From Lathyrus oleraceus (lineage: Eukaryota > Streptophyta > Magnoliopsida > Fabales > Fabaceae), in the NCBI RefSeq assembly GCF_024323335.1, contig NC_066584.1:433405408-433469407 (forward strand): a DNA stretch of 64,000 nucleotides. Direction: 5' to 3'. Every line of letters starts with the position of its first letter. The stretch's first letter is position 1. The position numbers were made by a program, and so were the translations under genes. The notes beneath the pieces are model-generated. The model was not told the DNA's origin. It saw nothing but the letters and a program-made list of their open reading frames with translations, and ran no database searches. Of this stretch, positions 23,282 to 35,260 are shown piece by piece.

Positions 23282-24374
23282 TGAAGGAGAATGGCGATAA
23301 AAAATGCAACAGAATTTAAAATTTTCTCCTTTAGTGATCCTTATGAATGGGCATGGTCAGTGATAAAATCGTTACCTCTTGTGGCGATTGAAACCTTTGA
23401 TGCAGATCTACGGAGCGATCACGAAAGTTGAAGGATGACAACGCCTCAACTCAGTCTACACGAACGAATTCCTTCAATCTCAGTGCTAGCTGCTACAAAT
23501 GAAGGCTTTGAATGAGAGAGAGAGAAACGAAATTGAAACTACTCAATTTCTTTTGCACAAGGGTTCTATTTATAGAACCACTTGTGTGGGCTGCAAGCTA
23601 AAAAGCCCACTTAAGTGTATGTGGCCCATATCTTATAATATGCCAAAATCACTTAAGCGCGTGGTACCTTACCATATTTCGTATTATACTTAAGTACATC
23701 GTACCTTACGATGTTCTACAATTCACTTAAGTTCACCGTACCTTATAGTGTTCCTTAGTTACTCTATCTCTCATCAATCCGTCCTTTTGTGTGTGACCCT
23801 ATAGTTTTTCGCGGCATTGGCAATTATATTAAATCACGCATTTAACATAATAAACAGTAAGCGGAATCTAGCAACACATCACTGCTACCCAAGACACGAA
23901 AATGTCATGTGATCTGACAAATCCTTCTATGATAGTACTTATGTGTATAATTACCCTTTTACCCTTATGTCTATATTGAACACAAGGCGTAGACCGTGTC
24001 ATCCTTGTCCAGTTTAATATTGGGCCCATAGACATTTATCCTGTTACGCAAGATGCACAAATTCCATCTAGGTCACTCATGTCCCTTGGCATGCTTCGTG
24101 GAGTACCCATCAATTGTCTTTATGGTCATCCAGTTACGGACAACGTTTGATCAGTAACAAGGCACTCGACTCTACATCTAGGGTCCATAGTGGTTTCAGG
24201 TCGAAGGGCGGTATACACCATTATCACCATGAGAATAACTTATGACACTTTGCATAACATTCTATATAGTATTCTCATAGCGGGTCAATCCAGTATAAAT
24301 ATTACTCTTAATATTCATACCTATGTTTAAGACTTAATAACTCCTTATCCATGATCCATGAGATGTGATCATCA
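23282..24374 (-). repeat. Element D 3' LTR (1.09 kb)
   Basis: It pairs with 30031-30868, sharing for example the stretch after TGAAGGAGAAT at each left edge. The right edge ends ATCATCA at 24374, overlapping the polyprotein stop (TGA, 24372-24374). It includes the variable-stem hairpins at 23662-23674 and 23697-23713; a third at 23734-23750 has lost two pairs. Confidence 0.85.
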
Positions 24375-26490
24375 GTCTATATACATAATAGATCTAGTAT
24401 GGCCATCATACTTCTGCTGCGCAAGAGGCTTTGTCAGTGGGTCAACAATATTGTCAAGTGTAGGTACTCTGCATATTTTCACATCTCCTTTATCTATTAT
24501 CTCTCTAATAAGGTGATAACGCCTAAGTATGTGTTTGGATCGTTGGTGAGGTCTAGGCTCCTTAGCTTGTGCGATAGCATCATTGTTATCACAATAGAGA
24601 CCAATGGGATCCACAATGCTAGGAACTATGCCAAGTTCACTAATGAACTTTTTGATCCAAACAACTTCCTTTGCTGCACTTGAGGCAGCAATATACTCGG
24701 CCTCGGTTGTAGAATCAACAACTGTATCTTGCTTTGAACTTTTCCAGCTCACAGAGCTACCGTTTAAGCAAAACACATAACCAGATTGCGATCTAAAGTC
24801 ACCCTTATCTGTCTGGAAGCTAGCATCGGTGTATCCAATTACAGTCAGCTCTTCCTGACCTCCATATATCAAGAATGAGTCCTCAATCCTTCTCAAATAC
24901 TTAAGGATATTCTTGACAGCTACCCAATGAGCATCACCAGGATCAGATTGGTACCTACTCGTTGCACTTAAACCATACGAGACATCTGGTCGAGTACATA
25001 ACATGGCATACATGATAGATCCTATTGCAGATGCATATGGAATCTTATTCATGTGATCCCTTTCTTCCTTAGTTGAAGGGGATTGTGTTTTTATATAGAC
25101 ACAAGCCATGTTGCATAGGTATGAATCCTTTCTTGGAATCATGCATATTAAAGCGTCTCAGCACTTTGTCTATGTACCTACTCTGACTTAGGCCAAGCAG
25201 TTTTTGTGATCTATCTCTATAGATTCTGATTCCTAATATATAGGCTGCTTCACCTAAGTCCTTCATAGAAAAGCATTTCCCCAACCAAGACTTTACTTGT
25301 TGTAGGGTAGGGGCATCGTTTCCAATGAGTAATATGTCATCTACATATAATACCAGGAAAACGATCATGCTCCCACTAACCTTCTTGTAGACACAAGGCT
25401 CATCTTTGTTCTTGATGAATCCATATTGTTTTACTGTTTCATCAAAAAGAAGATTCCAGCTTCTGGAAGCTTTCTTCAATCCATAGATTGATCTTTGTAA
25501 CTTACATATCTTTAGGGCTTCTTCAGGTATGTCAAATCCTCTAGGTTGTGTCATGTACACATCCTTAAGAAGATTCCCATTAAAGAAAGCAGTTTTGACA
25601 TCCATCTGCCATATTTCATAATCATGATATGCAGTGATAGCAAGTAAAATCCGAACAGACTTAAGCATTGCAACTGGTGAAAAGGTTTCATCATAGTTAA
25701 CCCCATGAATTTGTTTATATCCTTTTGCAACCAGTCTTGCCTTATGGGTATGTACCTTACCATCCATGTCAGTCTTCTTTTTGAAGACCCACTTGCATCC
25801 TATAGGGTTAACTCCTACAGGAGGCTCTACCAAGGTCCAAACCTGGTTTGTGTACATGGAATCCATTTCAGATTTCATGGCTTCTAGCCACTTCTCAGAC
25901 TCGGGACCAGTTATGGCCTCTTGGTAGGTCACAGGCTCATCCTGATCCATGAGTAATACATCACCTTGATCAGTTATGAGATATCCATACCTCTCAGGTA
26001 GGTGACGTGTCCTGCTTGACCTACGCTGGTCTTGTTCTACTTGAGCAGGTTGCTCTTCCATAACTACTTGTGTTTCCTGCTCTAATTCCTCCATAGGTGT
26101 ATCAATGCTTTGTGATTCTTGAATTTCTTCAAGCTCTACTCTCTTCCCACTAATTCCTTTGGAAATAAAATCCTTTTCTAGGAAAACTCCAGTTCGAGCG
26201 ACAAACACTTTGCCCTTAGAAGGATTGTAGAAGTAATACCCTCTTGTTTCTTTAGGATACCCCACAAATAAGCATTTGTCAGATTTGGGCTCAAGCTTAG
26301 TTGAAATTTGTCGTTTCACATAAACTTCACAACCCCAAATCTTCATGTAAGACATATATGGTTTCTTACCACTCCATGTCTCATATGGTGTCTTCTCGAC
26401 CTTTTTGGATGGAACATGGTTAAGTGTGTAAGCTGCTGTCAGTAGTGCATGTCCCCAAAAGGAGTTTGGAAGATCGGCGTGACTCTTCAT
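24372..26490 (-). pseudogene. Element D reverse transcriptase and RNase H, frameshifted
   Basis: Two open pieces (25069-26490 and 24372-25142) cover the copia polymerase. The first has the linker after integrase, then RT with NPIGCKWVFKKKTDMDGKV, WQMDVKTAFFNGNL and the catalytic LYVDDILLIG. The second starts in the connection (ASAIGSIMYAMLCTRPD) and has RNase H residues in YTDASFQTD, TTEAEYIAASSAAKE and LYCDNNDAI, ending at HTRSIMYID. The two frames differ, so a frameshift lies in their overlap near 25070-25140. A TGA at 26494-26496 separates this part from integrase. RT-RNase H turns element RNA into DNA. Confidence 0.92.
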
Positions 26491-26493
26491 GGA

Positions 26494-27423
26494 TCAGACC
26501 ATGTCTATCAGGGTTCGATTTCTTGTCTCAGATACACCATTCCATTGGGGTCTTCTAGGAGGAGTAAGTTGTGATAGGATCCCACACTCTTTCAGATGGT
26601 CATCAAACTCTAGGCTTAAATACTCACCACCTCGATCTGATTGAAGAGTTTTAACATTCTTACCTAGTTGGTTTTGTACTTCATTCTTGAATTCCTTGAA
26701 CTTTTCAAAGGACTCTGATTTGTGTTTCATTAAATACACATAACCATATCTACTGAAATCATCAGTAAATGTGACGAAGTACTGAAAAACTCCTTTGGCT
26801 GGTATGTTTAGTGTTCCACATACATCAGTATGTATGAGGGCCAAAAGATAATTAGCTCTTTCACCTTTTCCTGTGAATGGAGACTTTGTCATCTTTACAA
26901 TTAAACAAGATCTATATGTCTCATATGATTCATAATCAAAAGAGTCCAAGAGTCCATCCTTATGGAGTTTGGAAATGCGTTTCTCATTTATGTGGCCTAA
27001 TCGACAATACCAAAGGTAAGTTGGATTTAACTCGTTAGGTTTCATTCTTTTAGTATTAATGTTATAAATAGGCATTTCAAGATCAAGGACATATAGTCCA
27101 TTGTTCATTTGTGCAGTAGCATAGAATATATCATTCAAATAAATTGAGCAACAATTGTTCTTTATTATAAATGAAAAACCAAACTTGTCCAAACAAGAAA
27201 CGGAAATAATATTCCTGCTAATTACAGGTACACAATAACAGTTCTCTAACTGAATTATTAAACCACTAGGTAAAGTCAATACATAAGTTCCTACGGCTAA
27301 AGCAGCAACCTTTGCTCCATTGCCAACTCGTAGGTCAACTTCACCTTTTGCCAAATCTCTACTCCCTTTTAGCCCCTTACACTTGTACAAATGTGAGAAC
27401 CGCATCCAATATCTAATACCCAT
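26494..27423 (-). pseudogene. Element D integrase with end of protease
   Basis: The 309-residue frame begins just after the protease active site and runs to the middle of integrase. It shows the LWYCRLGHIN zinc-binding start, the catalytic-core segments HTDVCGTL, TFTDDFSRYGYVYL, LQSDRGGEYL and QWNGVSETRNRTL. The zinc site and the three acidic residues are visible. It ends at a TGA (26494-26496), while the coding sense continues in the same frame. Integrase inserts the DNA copy. At its start a frame change in a T-rich run (around 27400-27450) cuts it from gag-protease, and the protease motif reads DIGC where DTGC is usual. Confidence 0.9.
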
Positions 27424-28288
27424 GATTCAGAAGTAGATAAATTAATTTCAATAAAAAAATACCTGAAGTTGAAGTCTCTACTCCATTCTTCATATCTTCC
27501 AGGTACTTTGGGCAGTTTCTCTTCCAGTGTCCGGTCTTACCGCAATGGAAGCACGTCCCTGCCTTTGCTATGCCTCCACTAGGCTTCAAAGCAGCAATAA
27601 TGGGTCTGGGTTTGGAAACTTCCTTTCCTTTCCCTTTATCACCCTGCTTGGTGGGTCTTTTGTTCTGTCTCTTTCCATTTCCGATCATCAGAATGGACTT
27701 CCCTTTTGACTTCAGATTCTGCTAAGCAGTTGTTAACATGGCTAGCAGTTCAGGAAGAGATTTGTCCATATCATTCATATTGAAATTTAGGACAAATTGA
27801 CTGAATCTAACTGGCAACGATTGCAAGATCAAATCAGTCGCAAGTTCCTTTCCGAGGGGAAAACCCAACCTTTCAAGGTTTTCCACATACCCAATCATCT
27901 TGAGCACATGGGGACCTACAGGGGTTCCCTCAGCTAACTTGCCTTGAAAAAGGGCTTTTGAAACTTCAAACCTTTCATGCCTTACTTGCTCTTGACAGAG
28001 CATCTTCAGGTGTTCAATCATATCGAACAGTGCCATGTTCTCATGTTGCTTTTGCAACTCTGAGTTCATGGTAGCTAGCATGAGACAAGCAGTTTCATTG
28101 GCATCATCGACATGCTTCTTATAAGCATCTCTTTCTGCCTTAGGTGCAGAACTAGGAGGTTCCTCTTCAGGAACAGGTTTCTCCAAGACATACAACTTTC
28201 TGTCATGTTTGAGGATAATCCTCAGATTTCGGTGCCAATCTAGAAAATTTGTCCCAAACAATTTTTCCTTGTCAAGGATTGATCGCAA
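27413..28288 (-). pseudogene. Element D gag with zinc knuckle, one stop
   Basis: Two open pieces in one frame (27722-28288 and 27413-27688) are split by TAG 27722-27724. The first is a copia capsid protein (LFGTNFLDWHRNLRI, LPVRFSQFVLNFNM). The second has a canonical knuckle CFHCGKTGHWKRNC of the form CX2CX4HX4C, used to bind element RNA. No usable ATG opens the frame: an ATG at 28325-28327 is followed at once by TAG (28322-28324), and the open part then starts within the coding sense. The protease that should follow is out of frame. Confidence 0.9.
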
Positions 28289-30016
28289 AATGTTGTTAGA
28301 GGTGTTTGTTGTCCTGGTAATCTACATGAAATTAATGAAAATATAAGTATCAATAACATATTTAATTAGGCCTTTAATTAAATATGCTCCCACTATTTTA
28401 CTCAAAACAAATGACCCTCACCATTTGATTCGGAAAATCCCGTTGGAAGATTTTCTATTGGGTCGAGATCCACATTTCACTTTGTTTTAAGTCTGCGTAG
28501 GCGAATTACACAAAACTAGGTTATTTAGGTAGGAACTCCTTCCAATTGTATCTAATACAACTCTCGAATATTTTAGTTGGGTGAATAACTCCTTATTCCA
28601 ATCCATCACATGGATCATTTCCAACTCTTGCTTCTAAACATATATAATCTTATTATAATTTGTTTAGTTAAGTTTGACCCATTGTTTTGGCAATTGGATA
28701 TTACAATTATCTCATCGCACCTTACTAATATAGAACATGTACCTCGCGTAGGCGAAACCTACATTATCCGATACTAGTCTTGATGAGTGCTAAAACTTGA
28801 AAAGCATAAACTTAATATTTAATTTGAGGGAATTTGCAACTATTCTGATCTCACCGGCTTATTTATCATATAAATCGTCTCTCACATGCATCGACATACA
28901 TTCACATGCATCAACATACATAATGAAACAGTTATGGCCCCTAGCGCAATTGTTCTCCCAAGCCAATGAGAGAGCCTAAGCTAACCTAATAACGATCTAA
29001 GCTTCTCCAAGCAAGATCTTCAAGGTTGTCCTCCTTTGGTATTGAACTCTTCTCTTTCTTCATAACATTACATTACATAAAAGAAACTCGTTTTACATAC
29101 GAGGGAGTGAGATGAGAAAAGAAGTTACATTAAGAGAAAAAAAGAGGCACGACACGCAGGTCGTATTTTAAAATCCCAAAATAGAATAAAGGAAAACTAA
29201 GGCCATAACCGATCACAAGACAATAATAATAAACACATTATTATTATTAATTTTAATTCTTTTAATTAATTAAAACCAAATTAAATTTCGGTGACCGATC
29301 ATACTAGGCAGAGTTAGCCGGGGTCCGCTGTCCGGTCATAAAACAGAAAAACAGAGAATACATACTCTGTGAATGTGACGACCGTCACAAAGCATGCTAC
29401 GACCGTCATGTCCAGGTTGTTACGACCGTCACAGGCCCATGACGAACGTCACACGGCCAAAATCAGCGCTTTGAACCAGTCAACAGACATGATCCAATAA
29501 GCCCTCAATTCACAACCCTTTGACAGCACAACCCTTGTGCAGTCACTAACCCTAATGCACTAATTTCAGACCGTCAAACACGCCTCGATTGTTGATTCAG
29601 TATGATTGATCAACAGGTCATTGCTTCACCATACTAATGTCGGATTCCAAGCAAACGACCATTGATCGCTCAAAGGAAAACAACCATTAAGTGTTTGAAT
29701 GAATGAAACAGAAACAATATATCATATACACCGTGTTTTGCATTAGGATTACTTATATCATATATACCGTGTTTTGCATTAGGATTACTTATATCATATA
29801 TAACTTGATTGATCTCAATTGTGTAACCTATGGACGATCGATGTATCGCTGCTTCACCATACTAATGTCGGTTCCGAAGCATAGTCAACATCAATCATCC
29901 AAATCGTACACACATGATGCCAAATTTTAATTACTCGTTTATTCTTTGATTCATTCTGTCTTTTAATCATACTTATATAGAAAATAAATAGCTATCAGAT
30001 GCATGGTTTCGTAAGT
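28289..30016 (-). other. Element D leader, non-coding
   Basis: This 1.7-kb stretch between PBS and gag has no credible gene. It contains four copies of ACGACCGTCA or a one-base variant (29378, 29399, 29422, 29442), a 40-bp direct duplication near 29715-29800, and a repeated TTCACCATACTAATGTCGG (29627-29645 region and 29851 region). The remainder is A/T-rich with no pattern I recognise. Confidence 0.7.
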
Positions 30017-30030
30017 GGCTCTGATACCAC
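30017..30030 (-). other. Primer-binding site of element D
   Basis: The minus strand reads GTGGTATCAGAGCC next to the 5' LTR. TGGTATCAGAGC is the standard plant copia PBS, complementary to initiator tRNA-Met. Confidence 0.93.
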
Positions 30031-30868
30031 TGAAGGAGAATAGCGATCCAAAACGCAGCGGAATTTAAAATTTTCTCCTTTAGTGATCCTTACGAATGGG
30101 CATGATCAGTGATAGAATCGTTACCTCTTGTGACGATTGAAACCTGTGATGCAGATCTACGGAGCGATCACGAACGTTGAACGATGACAACACCTCTACT
30201 CAGTCCACACGAACGGATTCCTTCAATCTCAGTGCTAGCTGCTACGAATGAAGGCTTTGAGTGAGAGAGAGAGAGAGAGAGAAAGAAATTACAACTACTC
30301 AATTGTTTTTGCACAAGGGTTCTATTTATAGAACCACTTGTATGGGCTGCAAGCTAAAAAGCCCACTTAAGTGTATGTGGCCCCATATCTTATAATATGC
30401 GAAAATCACTTTAGCGCATGGTACCTTACCATATTTCGTATTCTACTTAAGTACATCGTACCTTACGATGTTCTACAATTAACTTTAGTGCACCGTACCT
30501 TACGGTGTTCCTTAGTTACTCTATCTCTCATCAATCCGTCCTTTTGTGTGTGACCCTGTAGGTTTTCGCGGCATTGGCAATTATATTAAATCACACATTT
30601 AACATAATAAATAGTGAGCGGTATCTAGTAACACATCACTACTACCCAAGACACAAAAATGTCATGTGATCTGACAAATCCTTTTGTGATAATACTTATG
30701 TGTATAATTATCCTTTTGCCCCTATATCTATATTGAACACAAGGCATAGACCGTGTCATCCTTGTCCAGTTCAATATTGGGCCCATAAACATTTATCCTG
30801 TTACGCAGGATGGGAAAATTCCATCTAGGTCACTCATGTCCCTTAGCATGCTTCGTGAAGTACCCATC
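30031..30868 (-). repeat. Element D 5' LTR, truncated by element C
   Basis: It begins TGAAGGAGAAT next to the PBS and matches 23282-24130 in order. It ends at TACCCATC where element C starts; the intact left LTR continues AATTGTC at that point. A GA dinucleotide run lies at about 30259-30285. Three variable-stem hairpins lie at 30418-30432, 30454-30470 and 30491-30507. Confidence 0.9.
30418..30507. repeat. Three variable-stem hairpins with CCT loop (copia D LTR)
   Basis: The units are ATGGTA/TACCAT (30418-30432), CATCGTA/TACGATG (30454-30470) and CACCGTA/TACGGTG (30491-30507), each around a CCT loop. GTACCTTAC is constant and the outer three or four pairs change together. The left LTR keeps the first two (23662-23674, 23697-23713). 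Confidence 0.85.
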
Positions 30869-33241
30869 TGTAAGACCCCAATTTTGGCCCTAAGATCCCT
30901 CATGGCCCATATCATATCATATCATATCATGGCCTCAAGGATCATTGCATACCCTAGCTGCCCTATTAGTGGGTGAGATACCTTGTGAGTGTGGTTCTTG
31001 ATCACCAAGCATGTATTGCATTCGTATATCATTGCTTTTCATATGTTTACTAACCAAATGTACAAAAATATTGTCATCTAACCTTGTTGCTTGCAGATGA
31101 AGCAATCATCAGTCAATCAGTCAGATCAGGCTTTGAGCAATAAATGGTGGCCATTCTTGAAGAATTTGGACACCATGATCTTTCATAAAGAGTTCATATA
31201 ACTTGTGGTATCATTTGGAATCAAGATCTCAATTGAAAGAGGCTTGGAATTCATCAGAACTTGGCCCAATCAACCAAAAGTCAACAAAAGTCAACTGTGG
31301 TCAACTGTGCATTTAATCAGGGATTGGAAGGTGTGAGATGGTTAGAAAGACCTCATTCATGTCCATACAAGTCTCATTTGGCATTTCAAAGATCAAGGTT
31401 GAAGGATTTGAAGTCAGACAAAAAGTTTCCCAAAGTGGAAATGACCTGTAATTCTCACCTGCCCAAAATGGAAAGTTTTCCCCTCAAGATTTACTTCATG
31501 ATACAAGCTTCAAATCAAAATTTGTCCAACATGAAAGTTGAAGATCTTGTTCTCACCATTCCAAAAAGTCCAAGAACTTGAAAATCCCATGTGTGGTTGT
31601 CAAGATATGATCCAGTGAATTTCAAAAATGACCCGTAATCAGGAGGGCATAACTTCCACATGGATTGTCCAAATTGCAAGTTCTTTATATGCACAAACTC
31701 CATTTGACATGTACTTTCATGGTGCATAATTGGATTTCTTTAAAATTGCTCAATGCAAAAGCTCATTTTAGAAGTGAACTAATTAAAAGGGAGGGGCAAA
31801 ATGGTCCAAAATGCAAAGTATGAAGAATTTGGACATGAGACTAATTCTATCAGCTTCCAAATAAGATTTGTGATGTGTTCAAAAGGAAAAATTACTGCTG
31901 CAATGCTTCTAGCCATTCAAGGGCAAAAAGGCCAAATTCACACATAAGCTTCATTTGCTAATCACTTATTTTTTGCTAATCTTAATTATGAGTGGGATTA
32001 AGCAACCATATATAAGTCTAATTATAACTGTTTTCTGAGAGACTAATCACAATTCACAACTCCAAAAGAAAAAACTCTCAAATTCTCTCATTTTTTCCCA
32101 ATTTTCCACCAAGAACTTTTGCATTAATTCACCAATTTTCACTGATCTTTGTGCTAGCTCTTTGCAGATTCATCATTGGTACATGGTTTAGGATTTATGT
32201 TTGCAGGAATCGATTGGAAAATCAAGCAAAAATCGCAGCTGTTGCAAAGTGTTCTTCCATGGCAGTTAGCAAAATCTCTCGATTCGAGCGTGCTTGAGCT
32301 GGATTCTCTTCGTCTTGCACCTTCCACAACGATCCTTTGCATCTGTTTCTGCCATTCAAGCCTCAATACACGCGGAATCCATTGCTGCACTCCAAGAAAG
32401 GTTGGAATCGAATCTCGTAATTGCCTCAATTATGTTAGGGATTTGGTAGAGTAATCGTTGTAGAGTAGTCTGAAATTTGTGGATTGTAATTTCGTTGTAA
32501 ATTGATTGAGTTATCGTCGATTGAAATTTGTATGCGTTATCTTCTTTCGCTCGATTCGCTTTATATGTGAGGTTCTGGACGATTTCACTAGGATATTCGA
32601 GTTCTACTCGATTAAATCTTTCCAACGGTATGCGTTTCGTCGATTTCCATGGAGATTCGATCTTGCTGGGATTTCCAGCCAAGAACATGGAAGAACTTGA
32701 TGAAGTTCTTGAAGATTTTCTGCAGAACGCGTTTTGATCCTGAACGCATGGCTTCTATTCAAATTTCGTGTTTCCCTCTACACTCCAGCGAATCAAATAG
32801 CGCCACGTCATTTAATTACACGGTCGCGTTTTGGCCCTGGCTCACTTAATTACCGTTTTGCCATTTCGTCCACAATTAATTAATTAAATCTATATTAATC
32901 CTAAATAATTATTTCAATGATTCAAGAAACTTCAAAAAATCATAGAATATTCAGTTTTAATCCAATTAATTTGAGACTTTTTTTGATAATCTCCATTTTT
33001 AATCTATTATTTTTTAGACATAGAAATTAAAATTGTGCTCGGTAAAAATTTTAATTGGCATAGGGATGTTCATCATGTGTGTTATTTTGATGTGTTTTGC
33101 CATTTTGATAATAAAATAACCATGCTAGCTCCAAATGAATTGAAATTTTAGAGGGTGATTCTTGATACACTTCTGGAGATTTTGACATATGATTTGTAAT
33201 TTTTGGACCTCTGATTTGCTAGATGTGATTAATTCTTTTTG

Positions 33242-33264
33242 AGTGTGACAATATGTGTCACACT
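33242..33264 (+). other. LTR hairpin AGTGTGACA/TGTCACACT (element C)
   Basis: Nine-base arms pair perfectly around an ATATG loop. The B copy has a G-C pair where this one has A-T at the outer end. See the matching hairpins in the LTRs of A and B. Confidence 0.75.
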
Positions 33265-34919
33265 TTGATCTGTTGAGTTCACCAATTATTTTTCCATGCT
33301 TCCCTTTGGCCTATGGCCTTGATTTTTTGCATGAGATACCTTTGACATGTTAACTTTCAACATGAATTTTTGTGGATTTTAATAATCCATTTTCTAATCG
33401 ATTAGGATTTTTGTCTACTGCTTAGCATTTTTAGGGCTTTGCTTGTGTAACATTTTTTCCTATGTTGCCAAATCCTCATCCCTAACCCTATGAATGTGAA
33501 ATTTGGTGGAGTAGTTCCTGACATGTATAGCTTTTATTTGGCTTTGGTCCTACTCATTTCCCATTTAATATCACTGTTTACCATTTGATTGAAGTTGGTG
33601 CACATTTGTTGGCTTGATTTGGTTGTGTTTTTGCATGCCTTGACATGTTGAATTAATTCCCATAGCTCCACTAGTCCAAATGGCATAAAAATTGACATGT
33701 AGCTTGTTGAATGTCCTCTGTTTAGGATATAATTTTTGTGGAATTTTCTATGCTGTTTTGATATTTTTTGTGATGTAATCATTCTGGTTGTTCATATGTG
33801 ACTCAACATTGCTTACTTAGCCTTAATTTGTGCATAAAATGAAATTAGTGCATAGTGTGGATATGAGACCAATTGGGATCTCTTCTTATTGGAATCATCT
33901 TGACTTTGATTATGTTTTACTTGCTGTTTTAAGATTTTTCCCTCCTTTGGACCCTAGGCTTGTCCTAGTGGTCTTGTTACTTATGTTTGAGCTTGACTTT
34001 GACTTTTCAGGTTAAAAAGCTAATGCCTTAAGGAGGTTGATTCATAATTGAGTTGTTTACGTTGACCATTGTGAACTAATTTGTTTGTGTTGTAGGGCTT
34101 GGTTCACTTGATCTTTGTGCTATGCACATGTTGCACATTATTGTTTGATTGTACGTTGGTTGATTCTTATTGTTGTTGTTTTGTTTATGTTGGGATGCTG
34201 ATCATTTTTGACTGATTCCAGGTACCCTTAGTTGCTCAGTTCTCTTAAGAACTTGCATTGCTTTGCTTATAAGCAATTGGCATTGAGGTATAGAACCTTC
34301 TTCTTCATGTAGTCTGGAGACCCGGCCTATTATTTGGCCGGGCAAACTGTCTGAAGTCCTCCTTAAGAGGCAATGCTTGTGTGTGTTTATGTTTGTCCCA
34401 AGCAGGAAAAGTCCTCATTTGAGGCAATTGGTGGGTATAAGAGATATGTAGCCTATCTCCCACTATTCTGTGAGTCTTCTCCTTGCTCCCATTACATGGT
34501 TGTAGCATTGAGATCCAAACCCAAGATCTATCGAGTCTAATTGGGGAAAGAGTTCCATCTTTCTGAACTCCCCCACATTCTTATATTTACATGCTCTCTC
34601 GGACCTGAGATAGAAGCAATGAGGCACACCCCTCATATCCTTTCATCTGCTTCACCTTAGCCCCTCAATGGCAAGGTTAAGAGCGACGCTTACCTCTTAC
34701 AGTGGACTTTCATAGTCAAACCCTTTTGCTTGAGCCTCATTGAATGGTTATAGCGTGTGCTACTTGAATTTATGTGATTGATTACTTGATTCATTTATAC
34801 ATGATTACTTGATTTGCCATTGTGCATTTACTATCATTGATTGCCGTTGTGCATTTATCATCTTTGTTTGCCATTAGTGCATGATCATTTCTTTTGTCCT
34901 TGTGACATTGATGTTTTCC

Positions 34920-35260
34920 CATTGAGGACAATTGTAAGTCCATATTGATTGGCTTTTGTTCCTATGACATGGAAGAGATAGAGTGTAAGACCTCATTGGT
35001 CACTCATATCTTCTTTGCTCTTTGTTTGAGCATTGTTGTTGTATGTGAGGATTCATTGTAAGTCCCTGTGATGTGGCATTTGTATTCCTAGGATCATACT
35101 GTGGAGGTTAACATAAGTCCAGATAGATTGGCAGTTGACTTCCCTGTTTTGTTGTTTTTGTTTTATTTTGATGGAGATTAGTGTAAGACCATAGAGTGGC
35201 TTCTGATATCCTTACTTGTTTTAGGAGACAGGTATAAGACCATTGAGTGGCATCCAGTAT
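34920..35260 (+). repeat. Six imperfect ~60-bp tandem repeats in the element C LTR
   Basis: Successive units carry a core near GGAGATTAGTGTAAGACCAT followed by a TGGC-containing segment and a T-rich run. They are too diverged to give an exact unit length. They are non-coding. Confidence 0.6.

Larger units (their letters stand above)
23282..30868 (-). mobile_element. Element D: Ty1/copia retrotransposon, decayed, right LTR cut by element C
   Basis: On the minus strand the order is 5' LTR (30031 rightwards), tRNA-Met type PBS (30017-30030), leader, gag, protease, integrase, reverse transcriptase-RNase H, and 3' LTR (23282-24374). The integrase-before-RT order defines Ty1/copia. The LTRs start and end TG...CA and are clearly diverged, so it is much older than B. 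The right LTR stops at 30868, where element C inserted; the missing 250 bp should follow C outside the window. The frame is broken in several places. I cannot fix the lineage within copia. Confidence 0.92.
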
